Positions 1 through 10,749 of a stretch of 64,000 nt of DNA are shown in pieces. This stretch comes from Primula veris (lineage: Eukaryota; Streptophyta; Magnoliopsida; Ericales; Primulaceae): contig OY821750.1 of assembly GCA_963682055.1 (NCBI GenBank), positions 932,501 to 996,500 of the forward strand. The letters are read 5' to 3'. Positions within the stretch are counted from its first letter, which is position 1. Each line of letters opens with the position of its first letter. Made by a program: the position numbers and the translations under genes. Under the pieces are notes generated by a model. That model was given only the letters and a program-made list of their open reading frames with translations. It had not been told where the DNA came from and made no database searches.

Positions 1-2586
1 TCCATGATCACTTCTGACCCTAACAATTTTACCAATGGTGGAACCTTTTTCAAGTTGAAGTTTTAAGCAAAGGGTTTTAAACAGTTCAAAGGTTTCAGTT
101 TTATCCCTTAAAAACACCACCCAAGAATATCTAGAGAAATCATCTACAACTACCAAAATATACTTCTTACCACCAATACTTTCAGTTTGCATAGGACCCA
201 TTAAATCAATATGCAGAAGTTCTAGGACTCTCTTAGTGTAGATTTGACTAGTACTCTTCTGAATACTCTTTGTTTGTTTACCTATTGCACAATCACCACA
301 AACACCTAGAGTTTTAGAACTGAGTTTAGGAATACCTCTTATCAATTCATTTTTAACAAGTTTATCCAAGATTTTATAGTTTACATGACCAAGCCTTTTA
401 TGCCAAATATCAACATTGTTAGTAATAGCTTGATTGCACCTATTCTGATGCAATTCTTTTTCAGATTTTTCAAAAATATAGCAGCTATTTGTTGATCTAA
501 CTCCTGTCATGACCAAATCATTGTTAAGATCAGTAATAAGACACTTATCTTTGTTAAACTTAACAATCATCTTGTTGTCACATAATTGACTAATGCTGAT
601 AAGATTGGCTTTTAGACCATCGACAAGAAACACATCATTAATTTCAGGCATTCCAGGTTTGTTTAAGGTTCATTTTCCAATAATTTTACATGTATCTCCA
701 CCTCCAAACACAACAGTGTTTCCTGTAAGATTAATGACATTTTTTAGAGAACTTGCAGTACCTGTCATGTGCTTAGAACAACCACTATCAAAATACCAAT
801 CATTAGAAGTAACAGCATTTAAAGAAGTAATAACAGCTTTATTATTGGTAATTAAGGTAGATTTTCTTTTAACTTTCCAGACCCAGTTCATCTTTTGATA
901 GCAAAAGACCAACCAGTTTTTCTAAGAAATATATTTCATGTTCATTTTTAAATAGCACTTGATTTCTGAATGACCATGTCTTTTGCAAAAGTTACACAGT
1001 TTTGACCTAACGGTATATTTATTCTCAAACTTATTCAATTTTTTCTTGGTTGCAACTGTACTTCTAACCTTATTGTCAAAAATATGAGTTTCAGCTTTAA
1101 CTAGAGCTTTAACAAAGGTAGTTTTTCCAGTGCTTTCATAACCATAATAACCTAAACCACTGTTGTCTTTGGAGCCTCTAGAATATGACAGCATGTCATC
1201 TAATTTTTCTAATGCAGACACATTCAACAGTTTTATTTTCTTCTTGGTTTCAGTTAGCTCAACCAGTTGTGAGTTGAGTTGCTCAGTGAGATTTTTTACT
1301 TCATCCTTTAGATTAGCATTAAGTTTGTTCATGATCAAGGATTGCTTACTCAGACACTGGTATTTTTCATAAAGGGTAAGATACTGCTGATTAATATTTT
1401 ATTTAGAAGGCTCTTCCTCATCACTGCTATAGGTTTTAAGAGCAGTTGTAACTAGGGTTGGAACAGACTCACAGTCACTTTCATACATAGGTTCTTTTTC
1501 AGTGATTCTACCCATAAAATTAACAAAGTTAGATTTATTCTCTTCATCACTGTTGCCCTCAGATTCACTATCACTGTGAGTGGTTATATAAACATTTTTG
1601 TTCCGTTTTAAAGTATTTGCACACTCAAACTGAATGTGACCATAACCTCTACATTCTCTGCATTGAATTTCTCTAGGCTGATAATCTCTGTCATCCTTCT
1701 CTTTAAGATTCCACTTTCCTTTAGGATTATTATTAAATCTAGATTCTGATGACTTAAATTGATTATCCCTTTTCTGAAAGTTTGTGAATGTTCCAGTATC
1801 ATCCTGTTTTTTCTTATAAAACTTTTTGTAAACCTTTTTAGCAAAGAAGGCTAGCTGTTCTTCATCACTCATTTTCTCATAGACCTTAGATTCAGATTTC
1901 TTGGCCTGAAAGGCTATTCCTTTTTTTGGTCTCTTTTGTTTGAAGAATTTTAGCTCATGAGTGCTTAGATTTCCTATAAGTTCTTCAAGTTTTAGATTAT
2001 CTAAGTCTGTTGATTCTTCAATAGCAGTAACTTTAATTTCAAACCTTTCTGGAAGTGACCTTAGAGTTTTCTTAACAAGTTTAGCATCACTGTATCTTTC
2101 ACGTAAGGTTCCAGCTTGATGGGCAATATGACAAATTCTACCATTAAACTGTTCAATGGTTTCATCATCCTCCATTCTTAAATTTTCAAATTGAGTGGTT
2201 AACTGTTGGAGTTTAAAATCTTTTACTTTAACAGTTCCTTCAAAGGTTACTTGTAAAATATCCCATGCCTCTTTGGCAGTTTCACAATGAGAAATATACC
2301 TGAACACGCTGAGAGTTACACTAGCAAAAATCAAGTTTATTGTTGTTTAGTTTGCACTTAATTTTCTGTCCTCATCAGCAGACCATTTGTCTTCAGGCAC
2401 ATAAATCAGTTCACCTTCACCATCAGTAACAGTTGGAACCTCCCAACCATACAACACAGTTTTCCATGCTTGTTCATTTTGCTGTTTAATGAAGGATCTC
2501 ATTCTGACCTTCCATACTCCATAGTTGATTCCTCCTTCAAGCAATGGTGCTTTGTTGAACGCGTTTCCTTCCCTCATTAAGTCCAT
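1..2586 (-). pseudogene. gag-pol of Sirevirus-like element, left copy, four in-frame stops
   Basis: The reading frame starts at the ATG at 2586 and stays in one frame to the window edge, but is interrupted by stops at 2349-2347, 1401-1399, 924-922 and 672-670. Visible in order: N-terminal gag; a UBN2-type gag core (about 2334-1950); a first CCHC knuckle CRECRGYGHIQFEC near 1660-1620; an acidic Ser/Glu-rich stretch; a coiled-coil-like stretch near 1330-1200; a second knuckle CNFCKRHGHSEIKC near 990-950; the protease motif DSGCSKH near 790; and the pre-integrase zinc region (HKRLGH...CGDC) near 410-290. All four stops are shared with the right copy, so they predate the duplication. It cannot make a full polyprotein. 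Confidence 0.88.
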
Positions 2587-2630
2587 CTTTACCAGAACAC
2601 AGGATCCACACCAAGTATATCTGATGTGAA

Positions 2631-2642
2631 GCTCTGATACCA
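2631..2642 (-). other. Primer binding site, Sirevirus left copy
   Basis: On the minus strand this reads TGGTATCAGAGC, the usual plant copia site complementary to the 3' end of initiator tRNA-Met. It lies two bases inside the LTR end at 2645. Confidence 0.9.
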
Positions 2643-2644
2643 AT

Positions 2645-3761
2645 TGAAATTCCTATCTGCAGTTCTAGTTGCAGTTTTGCAGTTAGGTTCCAAGTGAAGT
2701 TGCAACCACAGTTGGAACCTAAGTATATTGATGGACAGAACAGTGTAGTTAAATGTACTTGAATTAAATCACACGCACATTTAACAACGGAATTCACCCA
2801 ACTGGGCTACGTCTCCGGGGCACTTACCCAGATTATGATATTATAAAAGCTTACAATATAGGATTCAAGTCTTAATGAAAAACTCTCAGACTCCCTCTAG
2901 GTTTTTCTGCCTATCTCTATATTGCTTCTACCTTATAACTACCACTCAAAATATCAATGGCATCCCACCATTGTTTTATTTTAAAAGCTCACTGTGTATT
3001 CTCTCAAGAATGAGTTCTTTATAATTTAGAACACTCACCTTTTACAAGCATAGTTATCAACTATATAAAGAGGTAAAAACAATCTTCTATCTTCAAGATC
3101 TTGATGATTGCTTTTTACTCTTTTGATTGGCTTCAATCTTTCCATATAGCACAAGATGCTTCAGCGTAGGATTGACCTCAATCTTCATAATAAAGTACCT
3201 GTTTAATAACTAGCTTGAAAATAGGAGTTAATCTTTTTCTAAAACAATGAACATATAAGATAGTATCTTTTAGAGATAAAGTCTTTCTAAATATACATAT
3301 AAAACATTAACTCCATATTTTATTCAATTTTAAACGTATCATACTGGTTTTGATAAAGAACATAGATTGAAACACGTGATAAAGATTTGCATAAGAATAG
3401 AGATTTAGATTGCTTAGTTTAAAGTGAACATATCTTTAAAAACTATTCTCCTTATAACTTTTAAGAAACATCTTTGTTATCACTTTAATATTCTCAATAT
3501 ACATAAACTAAATCTTTAAGAACATATGAGAATATATCCTGCATACTTTAAAATAATTAATCATCATTAAAGAGTAGTAATGCAGAATTAAAGAATTGAA
3601 CAGAATCCTACAGAACAACAGGTTGGAACTGTGGTTGCAACTGAGGTTGCAACCTTACTTGAAACCAAAAGGCTGTTTCAATTCTTAACATTCAACTATA
3701 GTTATTTAGTTCAAACCAATAGACAACAAATAGTATAAGGGCCAAAAATCTGATCCTAACA
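2645..3761 (-). repeat. 5' LTR of Sirevirus-like element, left copy (1117 bp)
   Basis: The minus-strand LTR runs from TGTTAGGATC (3761) to GGAATTTCA (2645), with TG...CA ends. It matches 25036-26152 almost base for base, and the interrupted LTR at 15162-20757. Near both ends it carries a 34-nt module built on GTTGCAAC, in opposite orientations. It is AT-rich with no coding sequence. Confidence 0.93.
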
Positions 3762-5030
3762 ATAACTCATAATTCCAAATTATATGGTTTTATATTTAAT
3801 TTGTACTTAATTACAAGAGGAAATTAATTCGAAAAATGGCGCAATTGTATAAACTAACTAGTAATTTGAAAATTGTATAAAAAAAAGCTTAAATTATAGA
3901 GCATGAATTCGGAAATTAACTTCTACATATATGTCGCATTTTGTAAATTCATGCCACCTTTAGGTTGTTGGCTACAATAGAAATGACTTCTACAATTACT
4001 TCCAATTCTCACTTGTTAAAATAATTGGAATCTTTCCAATTCATAAAATATTGGGTTAAGATAGAGTTCAGTTTTCATGCACGTACTACAAGAAAAATCT
4101 AAGCAGTCACACACTCTCTGTTAAGTGTTGGTTTCCGTGTACGAAATAACGATTATACAATAATAAAAGACTAAACAGAAATGATCAAAAACCAGTGTAA
4201 TCTTTATTAATTTCGAATTGGAATTGAAATTACAGATTACAACATGCAGGTACTGAATTGAAATTAAAGCAAACGTTATTCAGATTATTATGAATTAATA
4301 ATTTGATGTACTGAATTGGAATAAATAGAAACTGTCGGACTGGAAAGTATAGACTTAACAGCCGGACTGTTCTGATTGAAATTGAAATTACATGACTGAA
4401 TTGAAACTATTTTAATTACAGAATTGAATTTACAGAATAAAACTGTACTTTAACGAAATTACAGAAAGGTAAAAACAGAATTGAAAAGTTACAGCTAAGT
4501 ACAGGAAATTAAAATACTGAAATAAAAAATACAGAAATGTAAATTGCAGAATTTAAATTGCGGTATTAAAGTACTGAATTGAAAAGACAGAAAAATAAAA
4601 GACGAGCCGACTGTTAGATAGTCTGCCCTTAACCGATATTCGCCCAACCACCTTAAGATTTCTGGTTGCGTTGGCGCTTCGATCCCAAGATACAACGTCT
4701 CGGATGACTCGTCAGAAACTGGCGACGAGTCAAGGTCGAGCTGTTGGTGGGTAGTTCTCTCTGTTTCTAATATGCTATGAGGAAAAATATATATGTTGTT
4801 TTCAGAATAAAAAATGGGTGTTTATAGAGAGTGAATTCGTGTTTTGAATGAGAGGGGGAGGCTGCCTCTTATACAGGATTCTGAAACCGCAGCCTTTAAT
4901 GTGGTCATTTAATTCTAGGAGTTACATCCCCAGAATCCGTCTCCATTACTGCAGGAGTTTCAACCTTGCTGGAACTTTAAGGATTGCTCTTGTAAATATA
5001 CAAAAGTCTCTTTTTCAGTTTAGTACAAGA
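3762..5030. other. Unidentified AT-rich stretch right of the retrotransposon
   Basis: From about 4190 to 4600 the sequence is full of loose GAATTGAAATTACAG-like words. From 4620 to 4760 it is more GC-rich and contains a short minus-strand open stretch (4695-4495, MYLGIEAPTQPEILRWLG...) that I do not recognise. From 4840 to 5030 it is unremarkable. The whole stretch recurs at 26153-27420. It could be part of another, unrecognised transposon; I see no TSD or LTR boundary that I can defend. Confidence 0.5.
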
Positions 5031-5095
5031 CCCGAGACCCAAGACCCGAGACCCGAGACCCAAGACCCAATACCCAAGACCCAAATCCCAAATCC
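5029..5095 (+). repeat. Heptamer minisatellite (ACCCRAG)n, left copy
   Basis: About nine units of 7 bp, mostly ACCCGAG and ACCCAAG, decaying to ACCCAAA and TCCCAAA at the right end. The right copy (27418-27491) has one more ACCCGAG unit, consistent with slippage. The unit length equals that of the plant telomere repeat, but the sequence is different. Confidence 0.85.
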
Positions 5096-5128
5096 AGTTG
5101 TTTAATAATTGATCTAAAAGGATGAGAT

Positions 5129-6083
5129 ATGTTAGATGTAGTGAAAAAAATACATTTAGTGTACTGTACTAACTGTTTTTAACGATTTAGGTACCATACT
5201 ACCAAAATTAACAATTGACGTACTGAATTATCATAATGTTCACAATTCAAATACCACTGTTAAATTAGTTTGATGTAAGTTAGTTTTAATTTTCATTTTG
5301 GTCATATTTTTTGTAATTTGTATAAATTTAACCCTTAATTTTTTTAAAATGTCTCATTTTAGTATAAATTCCAAAATATATAATTATATCATATATATAT
5401 ATATATATGTGTGTGTATGTAATACACAAACACACACACACATATATGTTATATATGTTATATTAATGTATGTATAAAAATATATGTAATATAATGCATG
5501 TATACATATTATTGCAAATAATGTAAATTTTAGATGATTTTTGTGCATAAAAAAAATTATAAATACTTAATAAAATATATTCTATTTATAAAAAATGAAT
5601 ACTTTTTTGAAAAAAATAACAATTTTCTTTCCGTTTTTTCATGAAAGTATTCAAATAATGATGTGGCCTCAAATAATCTTTGCTCGAATGTCATAAATCT
5701 AAAACTTGCTTTATTTTCGTTTTAGAGAAAGTGTAAAAAAATAATAATTTTTTTATTTTAGAAAAAAAATCAAAGAAAATCTAGTCAAATAATATGTTTT
5801 TTTAACTGACATACTTATTATGTATGTATATGTATGTATTTTAGTAGAAAAATTATAAATTGTAATGTTTATACAATTTATACAAATTTATACAAATTAC
5901 AAATAATATGACCAAAATTAAAAGTGAAACTAAATTTCATCTAACTAAATTAACGTCAGTACCTGAATTGTGATTATTATGATAGTTCAGTACGTCAATT
6001 GTTAAATTTTGTAGTCTGAAATCTAAATCGTTAAAAAGCAGATATTACAGTACACTAAATGTATTTTTTCCCATGTATAACAT
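5129..6083. mobile_element. MITE-like element with long terminal inverted repeats, left copy
   Basis: About 230 bp at the left end (from ATGTTAGATGTAGTG) is the inverted complement of the right end (to CCATGTATAACAT) at roughly 80% identity. Both arms contain TACATTTAGTGTACTGTA and ACAATTGACGTACTGAA. The centre is AT-rich with TA/TG/CA simple repeats (5390-5450) and no ORF. I infer a non-autonomous, possibly Mutator-type, fold-back element. A single related end lies at 33768-33868. No TSD could be fixed by eye. Confidence 0.7.
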
Positions 6084-6304
6084 TAGTTCTTTTGATTAAA
6101 AGAATTTAAGATTAAATGGCTAAAAACTGCGGTATATTAGTAAAATCTAGGCTACATTTTGTTTAAAAACGTATTACTATTAAACCCTTTTGCCCCTCTG
6201 TAGTTGATGTTTTAGTTCTTAAAAATTGTATTGAAGATTGTATTGTTGCTAAAAATAATAGACATGTTAAATTTGGTAAGCTGACAATTTATGTTACAAA
6301 CTTA

Positions 6305-7032
6305 CAGTTAAATCCTCTTTAAAGTAATACACTTGCGTGACCGAAAAAAATTATTCATATAGCCAGTTTATTAATTTATCGATAAATTAATAAATTATTC
6401 ATTTATCGATAATGAATATTTATTATTTTAGATGAAGATATCTAAGGATTATATGATGTCATTTCTAATTTACGATATAGAAATGTGATGAATGTTCAAC
6501 ATATTTTGAACTATCCTAACGAGAATGATGCAGCTATGGAATCATCTACAGACGAAAAAATTATTCAATCGGTAATGAACAATGATGAGGAAAATGATCC
6601 GAAACAAGATAATAGTAGCGTTATCTCAAATATGTCATCAAATGAGCCATTTCAAGCAATCGTCAGCTTAAGCAACTAATAGCTCAAACATGAGCAAAAT
6701 ATTCCGGAAATTATATAAGTTTTACAAAATGTCAAGGATGAGCTTCATTTTGGTTTATCTGGAAAAAAAAATCAACTATAGATACATATTTTTTTAAAAA
6801 ATAATTATTGTGATGGTATTGTTAATTGATTGAAAATTTCGGTCTACATTATATATTTTTCTTTATAAAATTTAATAATTATTACTTTATATTTTTATTG
6901 GGCCCTTAAGTATTCAATTTTTTTTATTACTTAATGCATTTAGCAAGAATATTACTTTACTCCATTGGCCCAACTCGGAACCGGAAGAAATTATTATATT
7001 AGCGAGGTTATTATTTTATCGAGGTTTAACTG
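6305..7032 (+). mobile_element. Pogo/Tigger-like DNA element (Emigrant/Lemi-like), left copy
   Basis: It begins CAGTTAAATCCTC and ends GAGGTTTAACTG, an inverted-repeat pair flanked by TA on both sides (6303-6304 and 7033-7034). TA target duplication with CAGT-type ends is the signature of pogo-like elements, including plant Emigrant/Lemi. It is a deletion derivative of about 0.73 kb holding only the 3' end of a transposase-like ORF. The equivalent in the right copy is 28689-29413. Confidence 0.8.
6485..6679 (+). pseudogene. C-terminal remnant of pogo/Tigger-like transposase, left copy
   Basis: A 64-residue ORF with a Glu/Asp/Asn-rich tail (DEKIIQSVMNNDEEND) ends in a stop after AIVSLSN. The same frame continues in the right copy for another 41 residues to a lysine-rich end (GKKKSTIDTY). 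That layout, an acidic stretch then a helix and a short basic tail, resembles the C-terminus of plant Tigger-like DDE proteins. The DDE core is absent. The extra stop shows this copy is more decayed. Confidence 0.6.
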
Positions 7033-7616
7033 TAATTGATTTCTATGGTTCTTGGACAACCAAGAATACGAATAATTATTGAGGACGAGGCGTTTGTGAA
7101 TTAGTGAAAGCGACTTTTTCTCCGAGTAATTGAGATGCAATACATACTTTATTTTTGCCCGCGAATCACAGTTACATCCTTTCATGCATGGCTTAGAAAA
7201 TAGTCTTCTCTAATTTGCCTAGATGGTGAATTGTCAGCATATACATTTACTATTCAGAAAGAAAAAGAAAAAACAAGCAATACAGAAACCGTTGATCCTC
7301 GGAAATGTGTTCTGTTGTTACATGTATAAACAAGTTCAAAATCACGATTAAAATCTTGAGTCTTCAGTGACCCAATATCCAGTTGCTGCAGTGGAGTTTC
7401 ACTTCTTCGAAGACTTCATCATACAAAAATAGGATAGAAAAACTGTGTAAGATGATGAAACCATAATATGCCAATATACAATAATGAGCTTGTTGGTTGA
7501 ATTTTTCAAGCTCAACTTCGTTTTCCTTTACGTTTATAATCTGCAACTGGTTCGTAAAGAAATGGGGCTCTTTCACTTTTTTTTTTGATAAGCCAAAAGA
7601 AAATACTTGAACTTAC
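7033..7616. other. Sequence downstream of the DUF3783 gene fragment, left copy
   Basis: This corresponds to the 3' flank and possible 3' UTR of the minus-strand DUF3783 gene. Nothing else is recognisable. Small ORFs on the minus strand here change frame between the two copies and are not convincing as coding sequence. Confidence 0.4.
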
Positions 7617-7715
7617 CATCATTTCATGATCCCCCATAATCTCTTCTATCAACTCGGAAATTGGTTTATCGGCACTGTTTGGAGACAAGAGCTGCAAATA
7701 CAGCTGGTTCCATAC
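7617..7715 (-). pseudogene. Broken duplicate of DUF3783 gene exon 8
   Basis: This matches the exon at 29946-30043. It is 99 bp against 98 bp, because one base was added in the run CTCCAAAC (CCCCAAC in the other copy). The shift brings an early stop soon after VFAALV. The splice acceptor and donor are still present (the donor here is GTAAGT). No further exons exist to the right because the duplication ends at 7969, so this is a dead 3' fragment. Confidence 0.85.
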
Positions 7716-8061
7716 CTGCACAACTCAAAGATTTTAATTATTTATAGGAGTTGTATCGCTTGTCCAAATATCATCTGATGCTTAAATGGAAATTATTTAG
7801 GTGTGGATTTCGATCCGGTTTATGGACTTGGTTCGTGGCAACTTTTAAGCTCAGTTCTTTTTTCGTTTGCCTAAAGGCTGGACCATATTTGATTTTTACA
7901 GCTTAAATTATGCTAAGGTTTTCTGTCTTTTGACTCTAAAAGGCTTAGATTTAAGTTAAAAGGACCAAAATTTATTTAGATTTTGAAAATCTAGAGCAAA
8001 ACAGTACTATAACAAAGTTGTAGGAGAAAGTAAAGATCCTAATGCCCATCGTTATCCATCC

Positions 8062-9843
8062 ATGGATGAAAATAAATGGAAATTCATGATAACAAATGTC
8101 TGGAACACATATAGTTTCAAGGTAAAGAATCTGATTACTAGAACACATATGGTGTTGTAGTCTGTTACTTATTTTGTAATTCTTTTCACAGAAATGTTCA
8201 GAAATCAATCAAGCGAACCGTGAGCAGAGGACTTACAACCATACTGTGGGCCCGCAATCTTTTGCTTCAAAGTTTTATGAATTTACTGTTGAGGTGAACT
8301 TTAAGTTGTAACAATTTGTTTCATAGTTGTTATAATTTTATGATACACAATAATTTTGCTTAAAGTTATTTGATCAACTATTACTTCAAATACTCACTAA
8401 TTGATTTCACCTTTCAAATTACACCAGGCAAGAAAAAAAGAAAAGCAACCTAAGTTTTCCGAGTTTTATAAGTCAACTCATACAAAAGGAAAGAAAAAAG
8501 AAGTCTGGATTGACGAACGTTGTGAAGAAGACTATGTAAGTATGTTTACATATATATCCTGCAAGTTTTTATGTTCAAATCTTTTTAATTATTACAATTT
8601 TATTTTGGTATATAGTTTTGTATACTGTTATAATTCGTATGGTGATATCGATGTTAGATTGTTTGTTTTAGCTTGTCTGCTTACACATGTTCGTTCAATA
8701 AGTTGTTATAGAAGTGATTGTTTCGATGTTTAATAAGTATGTTGTTTATTAATTGTTTATGAATATTTGATTTACTGTCTAATATACTTATTTTGTAGAG
8801 GAAACATCTACAGATTCAATAGCTTTTCTTTTTTTACTAATCAAATTGTCGTTTATCTAAGAGTTTGTTACTACATTCAATTCCTTTTATGGACTCTGAA
8901 AGCATTAGGTGCACTATTGCTGGGTAGAATTCGATTCTTAACTCCGTTTTAGTTAAAACTACTGATTCATATGTATGTACTGTACACGTTTCGCTGTCTC
9001 AGTAGAATACTTTGAATGGTTTGAAATCTAGTGGATGATAGTATAGGGTATGTTAACAACTTACAACTATGAGCAAGTAAACTGGTTTAACTGAAGGTTA
9101 ATTTTCTGGCTGGAAATATTGAAAAAAGTGGGCTAGTTCAGCTTAATCTATAGCTTACCCAAATTTCAAACCAGTTATAACAAATGTTGAGCTTGAAAGT
9201 TGCAAACAAACAAAACATAGTGATAGATTACCATACTGTTGTACTTTTGTTTTATTGACAGAGGCATAAACTTGTTGTGAGCTTGGACAATTTGTGTATC
9301 ATCAGGATTTTTTGTGTATTCTGACTATAACTTGCTACAATACGATATTATAAGAACTTATACCAAGTTCTTGTGTTTTTTGTTATTATTTTGATATACG
9401 TATTGACCTGGATGAACTACGATGATAACGCGAGTATAAGATGCGCTAAAACAACTTAGTACACGGCTACATGAACTATGCTTTTCTTTTATTGTTCTTG
9501 CTATTTTTTATTACAGGAAGCACTAAAACAACTTGAGGATGAATCTTTTATAAATGAAGAAGAACTTTCACCCGCAGAATTGTCTCAAAAAGTATTTGGG
9601 AAAAAAAATTATCTTAAAGGACTTGGACCTAACATGAAGCTGAAGAAATTTTTTTATTGCAAGCCGAATTCGATTCATAGCGGTGAAATGCAAGCTGAGT
9701 TGGAGACCCTTCGAAGTTTAAACAAAGAAAATGAAGAAAAATTTGTTTCGCAAGATGCCATGAATAAGTTACTTCGAGTGAAAATCGAATCTCAAAACAA
9801 AAAAAAATCGAAGCCCTTCAAATTCGACATACAAGATTTGTAG
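8062..9843 (+). CDS. CACTA-associated Transposase_24-like protein (Ptta/En/Spm family), four exons
   Basis: Four phase-0 exons join without conflict: 8062-8121, 8192-8293, 8428-8535 and 9517-9843, giving 198 residues from MDENKWKF. All junctions are GT-AG. The protein has the layout of the plant Ptta/En/Spm family (PF03004): a W-rich start, an N-H-T-V-G-P-Q-S-F segment, then F-Y-K-S-T-H-T followed by W-I-D-E-R-C-E-E-D-Y, and an L-S-P-A-E-L...V-F-G-K block. A charged, coiled-coil-like tail follows. Members of this family are accessory or DNA-binding products of CACTA elements. The first exon could extend further upstream, since an earlier exon may have been lost at 7970. There is no in-frame stop, which is unusual for a truncated element. 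Expression is unknown. Confidence 0.72.
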
Positions 9844-10249
9844 ATCTCATCTTATCAGGCGGTTCTTCGGTTGATCTGAATTTGATCCGGCAAATTGACT
9901 CCGATTGAAGGTATTTTTTTTCTATGAAAAACTTGTGATCATGTTGTTCGAATGGATTTAAAAATTCGTATTTGACAAAATTTGTCATTTTCTACTCTTT
10001 GTTTTCAGGATATCGATACATGATGCTATTTGACTTGATTAAGCATTTCCAAATTCGTCATCAAGTTGCATGTGTTTCATCTCTATTGCAATCAGCTGCA
10101 GTTATAACTAGTGTTTTTCTTTCTTTTTATGTACATGTATGTTATATGATCAAAAAATGTTCGTAGTGATTACTCTTGTAATATGTTACATTTTCTTTTA
10201 TTAAATGTTTATGATGAATATTTTAGTTTTTGTGTGTTGAATGATTCTA

Positions 10250-10749
10250 GCAATTGAAACTTAATTTAATTTATAATATTTGTATTATATAGGAGTGAAA
10301 TTGAATTAAAATTTTACAATTATTTTTTGCATTTTGCAACAAAAATTGATTATGAATTTGCAACGGTAGAGATTCAAATCAGCAACAACCAATGTTGTAT
10401 TTTGCAATGATTTTTTGCCATATTTGGCAACACTTTATTTCTCAAATGCAACAGCTAAATTAAAAAATCAGCAACGGAATTGTAACCTTTAACAACGAAA
10501 AAATTGAAGGATTGACAACAACTTATTTCCATTTGGCAACAATATTATTTCGAAATGGCAACACATGTTTTTGTTGTAAATAATTATTTTAAGCAACGAT
10601 GCTTCAAGTTGTTGCCATAAACTTTCAGTAACGGGGCGTCCGCAACGGCATGGCAACGACAATAATTTGTTGTCGGTCTATTTTAACAACGAAAAATAAA
10701 CTTTAAGCAACGAAATTTTTCATTGTCAAAGAAGTATTTTCTTGTAGTG
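10250..10749. repeat. CACTA subterminal repeat region and right terminus
   Basis: In about 480 bp I count more than fifteen copies of GCAAC, CAACG or GTTGC words in both orientations (for example near 10337, 10360, 10381, 10448, 10501, 10560, 10596, 10640 and 10708). The terminus TTTTCTTGTAGTG follows. In characterised CACTA elements such subterminal repeats bind the TNPA-type protein. The density here suggests the binding region is intact. Confidence 0.7.

Larger units (their letters stand above)
1..3761 (-). mobile_element. Sirevirus-like Ty1/copia element, left copy, cut by window edge
   Basis: Read on the minus strand: LTR (3761-2645), primer binding site, gag with two CCHC knuckles, protease and the start of integrase, then the window ends. 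The Sirevirus (SIRE/Maximus) assignment rests on the roughly 1.1-kb LTR, the long gag with two separate knuckles and the RT style seen in the right copy. The element ends in CCTAACA at 3761 and is followed by ATAAC, the target duplication seen at the right copy. The rest of the element lies left of position 1. Confidence 0.85.
1..7969. repeat. Segmental duplication, left copy (continues left of window)
   Basis: This stretch matches 22392-30294 in direct orientation, first at an offset of 22391 and later 22378 after small indels. It carries the same series of parts: Sirevirus gag-pol and LTR, AT-rich unknown block, heptamer minisatellite, long-TIR MITE, pogo-like element, and the 3' end of the DUF3783 gene. 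I see only about ten differences from 1 to about 6185 (for example at 723, 1592, 2806, 3474 and 6016). From about 6190 to 7969 there are dozens, including a 10-nt indel at the boundary. Similarity stops abruptly after 7969, inside a MITE-like sequence of the gene's intron. If this is a tandem duplication, the second unit begins at 7970. Confidence 0.93.
7970..10749 (+). mobile_element. CACTA (En/Spm) element remnant, left end missing
   Basis: The right end TATTTTCTTGTAGTG at 10735-10749 is the inverted form of the CACTACAAGAAAA terminus typical of plant CACTA elements. Before it lies a subterminal block dense in GCAAC/CAACG words. A Transposase_24-like gene lies inside. No CACTA start is visible; similarity to the right duplication copy ends at 7969, so the left end was probably lost at that junction. 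The element is far shorter than an autonomous CACTA and no TNPD-like transposase is seen. Confidence 0.75.

Noticed and set aside
593..898. Plus-strand 101-codon ORF (also at 22984-23289)
   Set aside because: It is the opposite strand of the Sirevirus protease region.
4082..4096. TACTACAAGAAAAAT as a possible CACTA left end
   Set aside because: It lacks the leading CAC, occurs in both duplication copies, and no matching right end or subterminal repeat lies nearby; not a convincing partner of the end at 10749.
5029..5095. Interstitial telomere repeat
   Set aside because: The unit is ACCCGAG/ACCCAAG, not CCCTAAA; only the unit length agrees.
8401..8733. ORF reading through from 8401 for 110 codons
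   Set aside because: Only 8428-8535 is coding; the remainder is intron sequence after a good GTAAGT donor.
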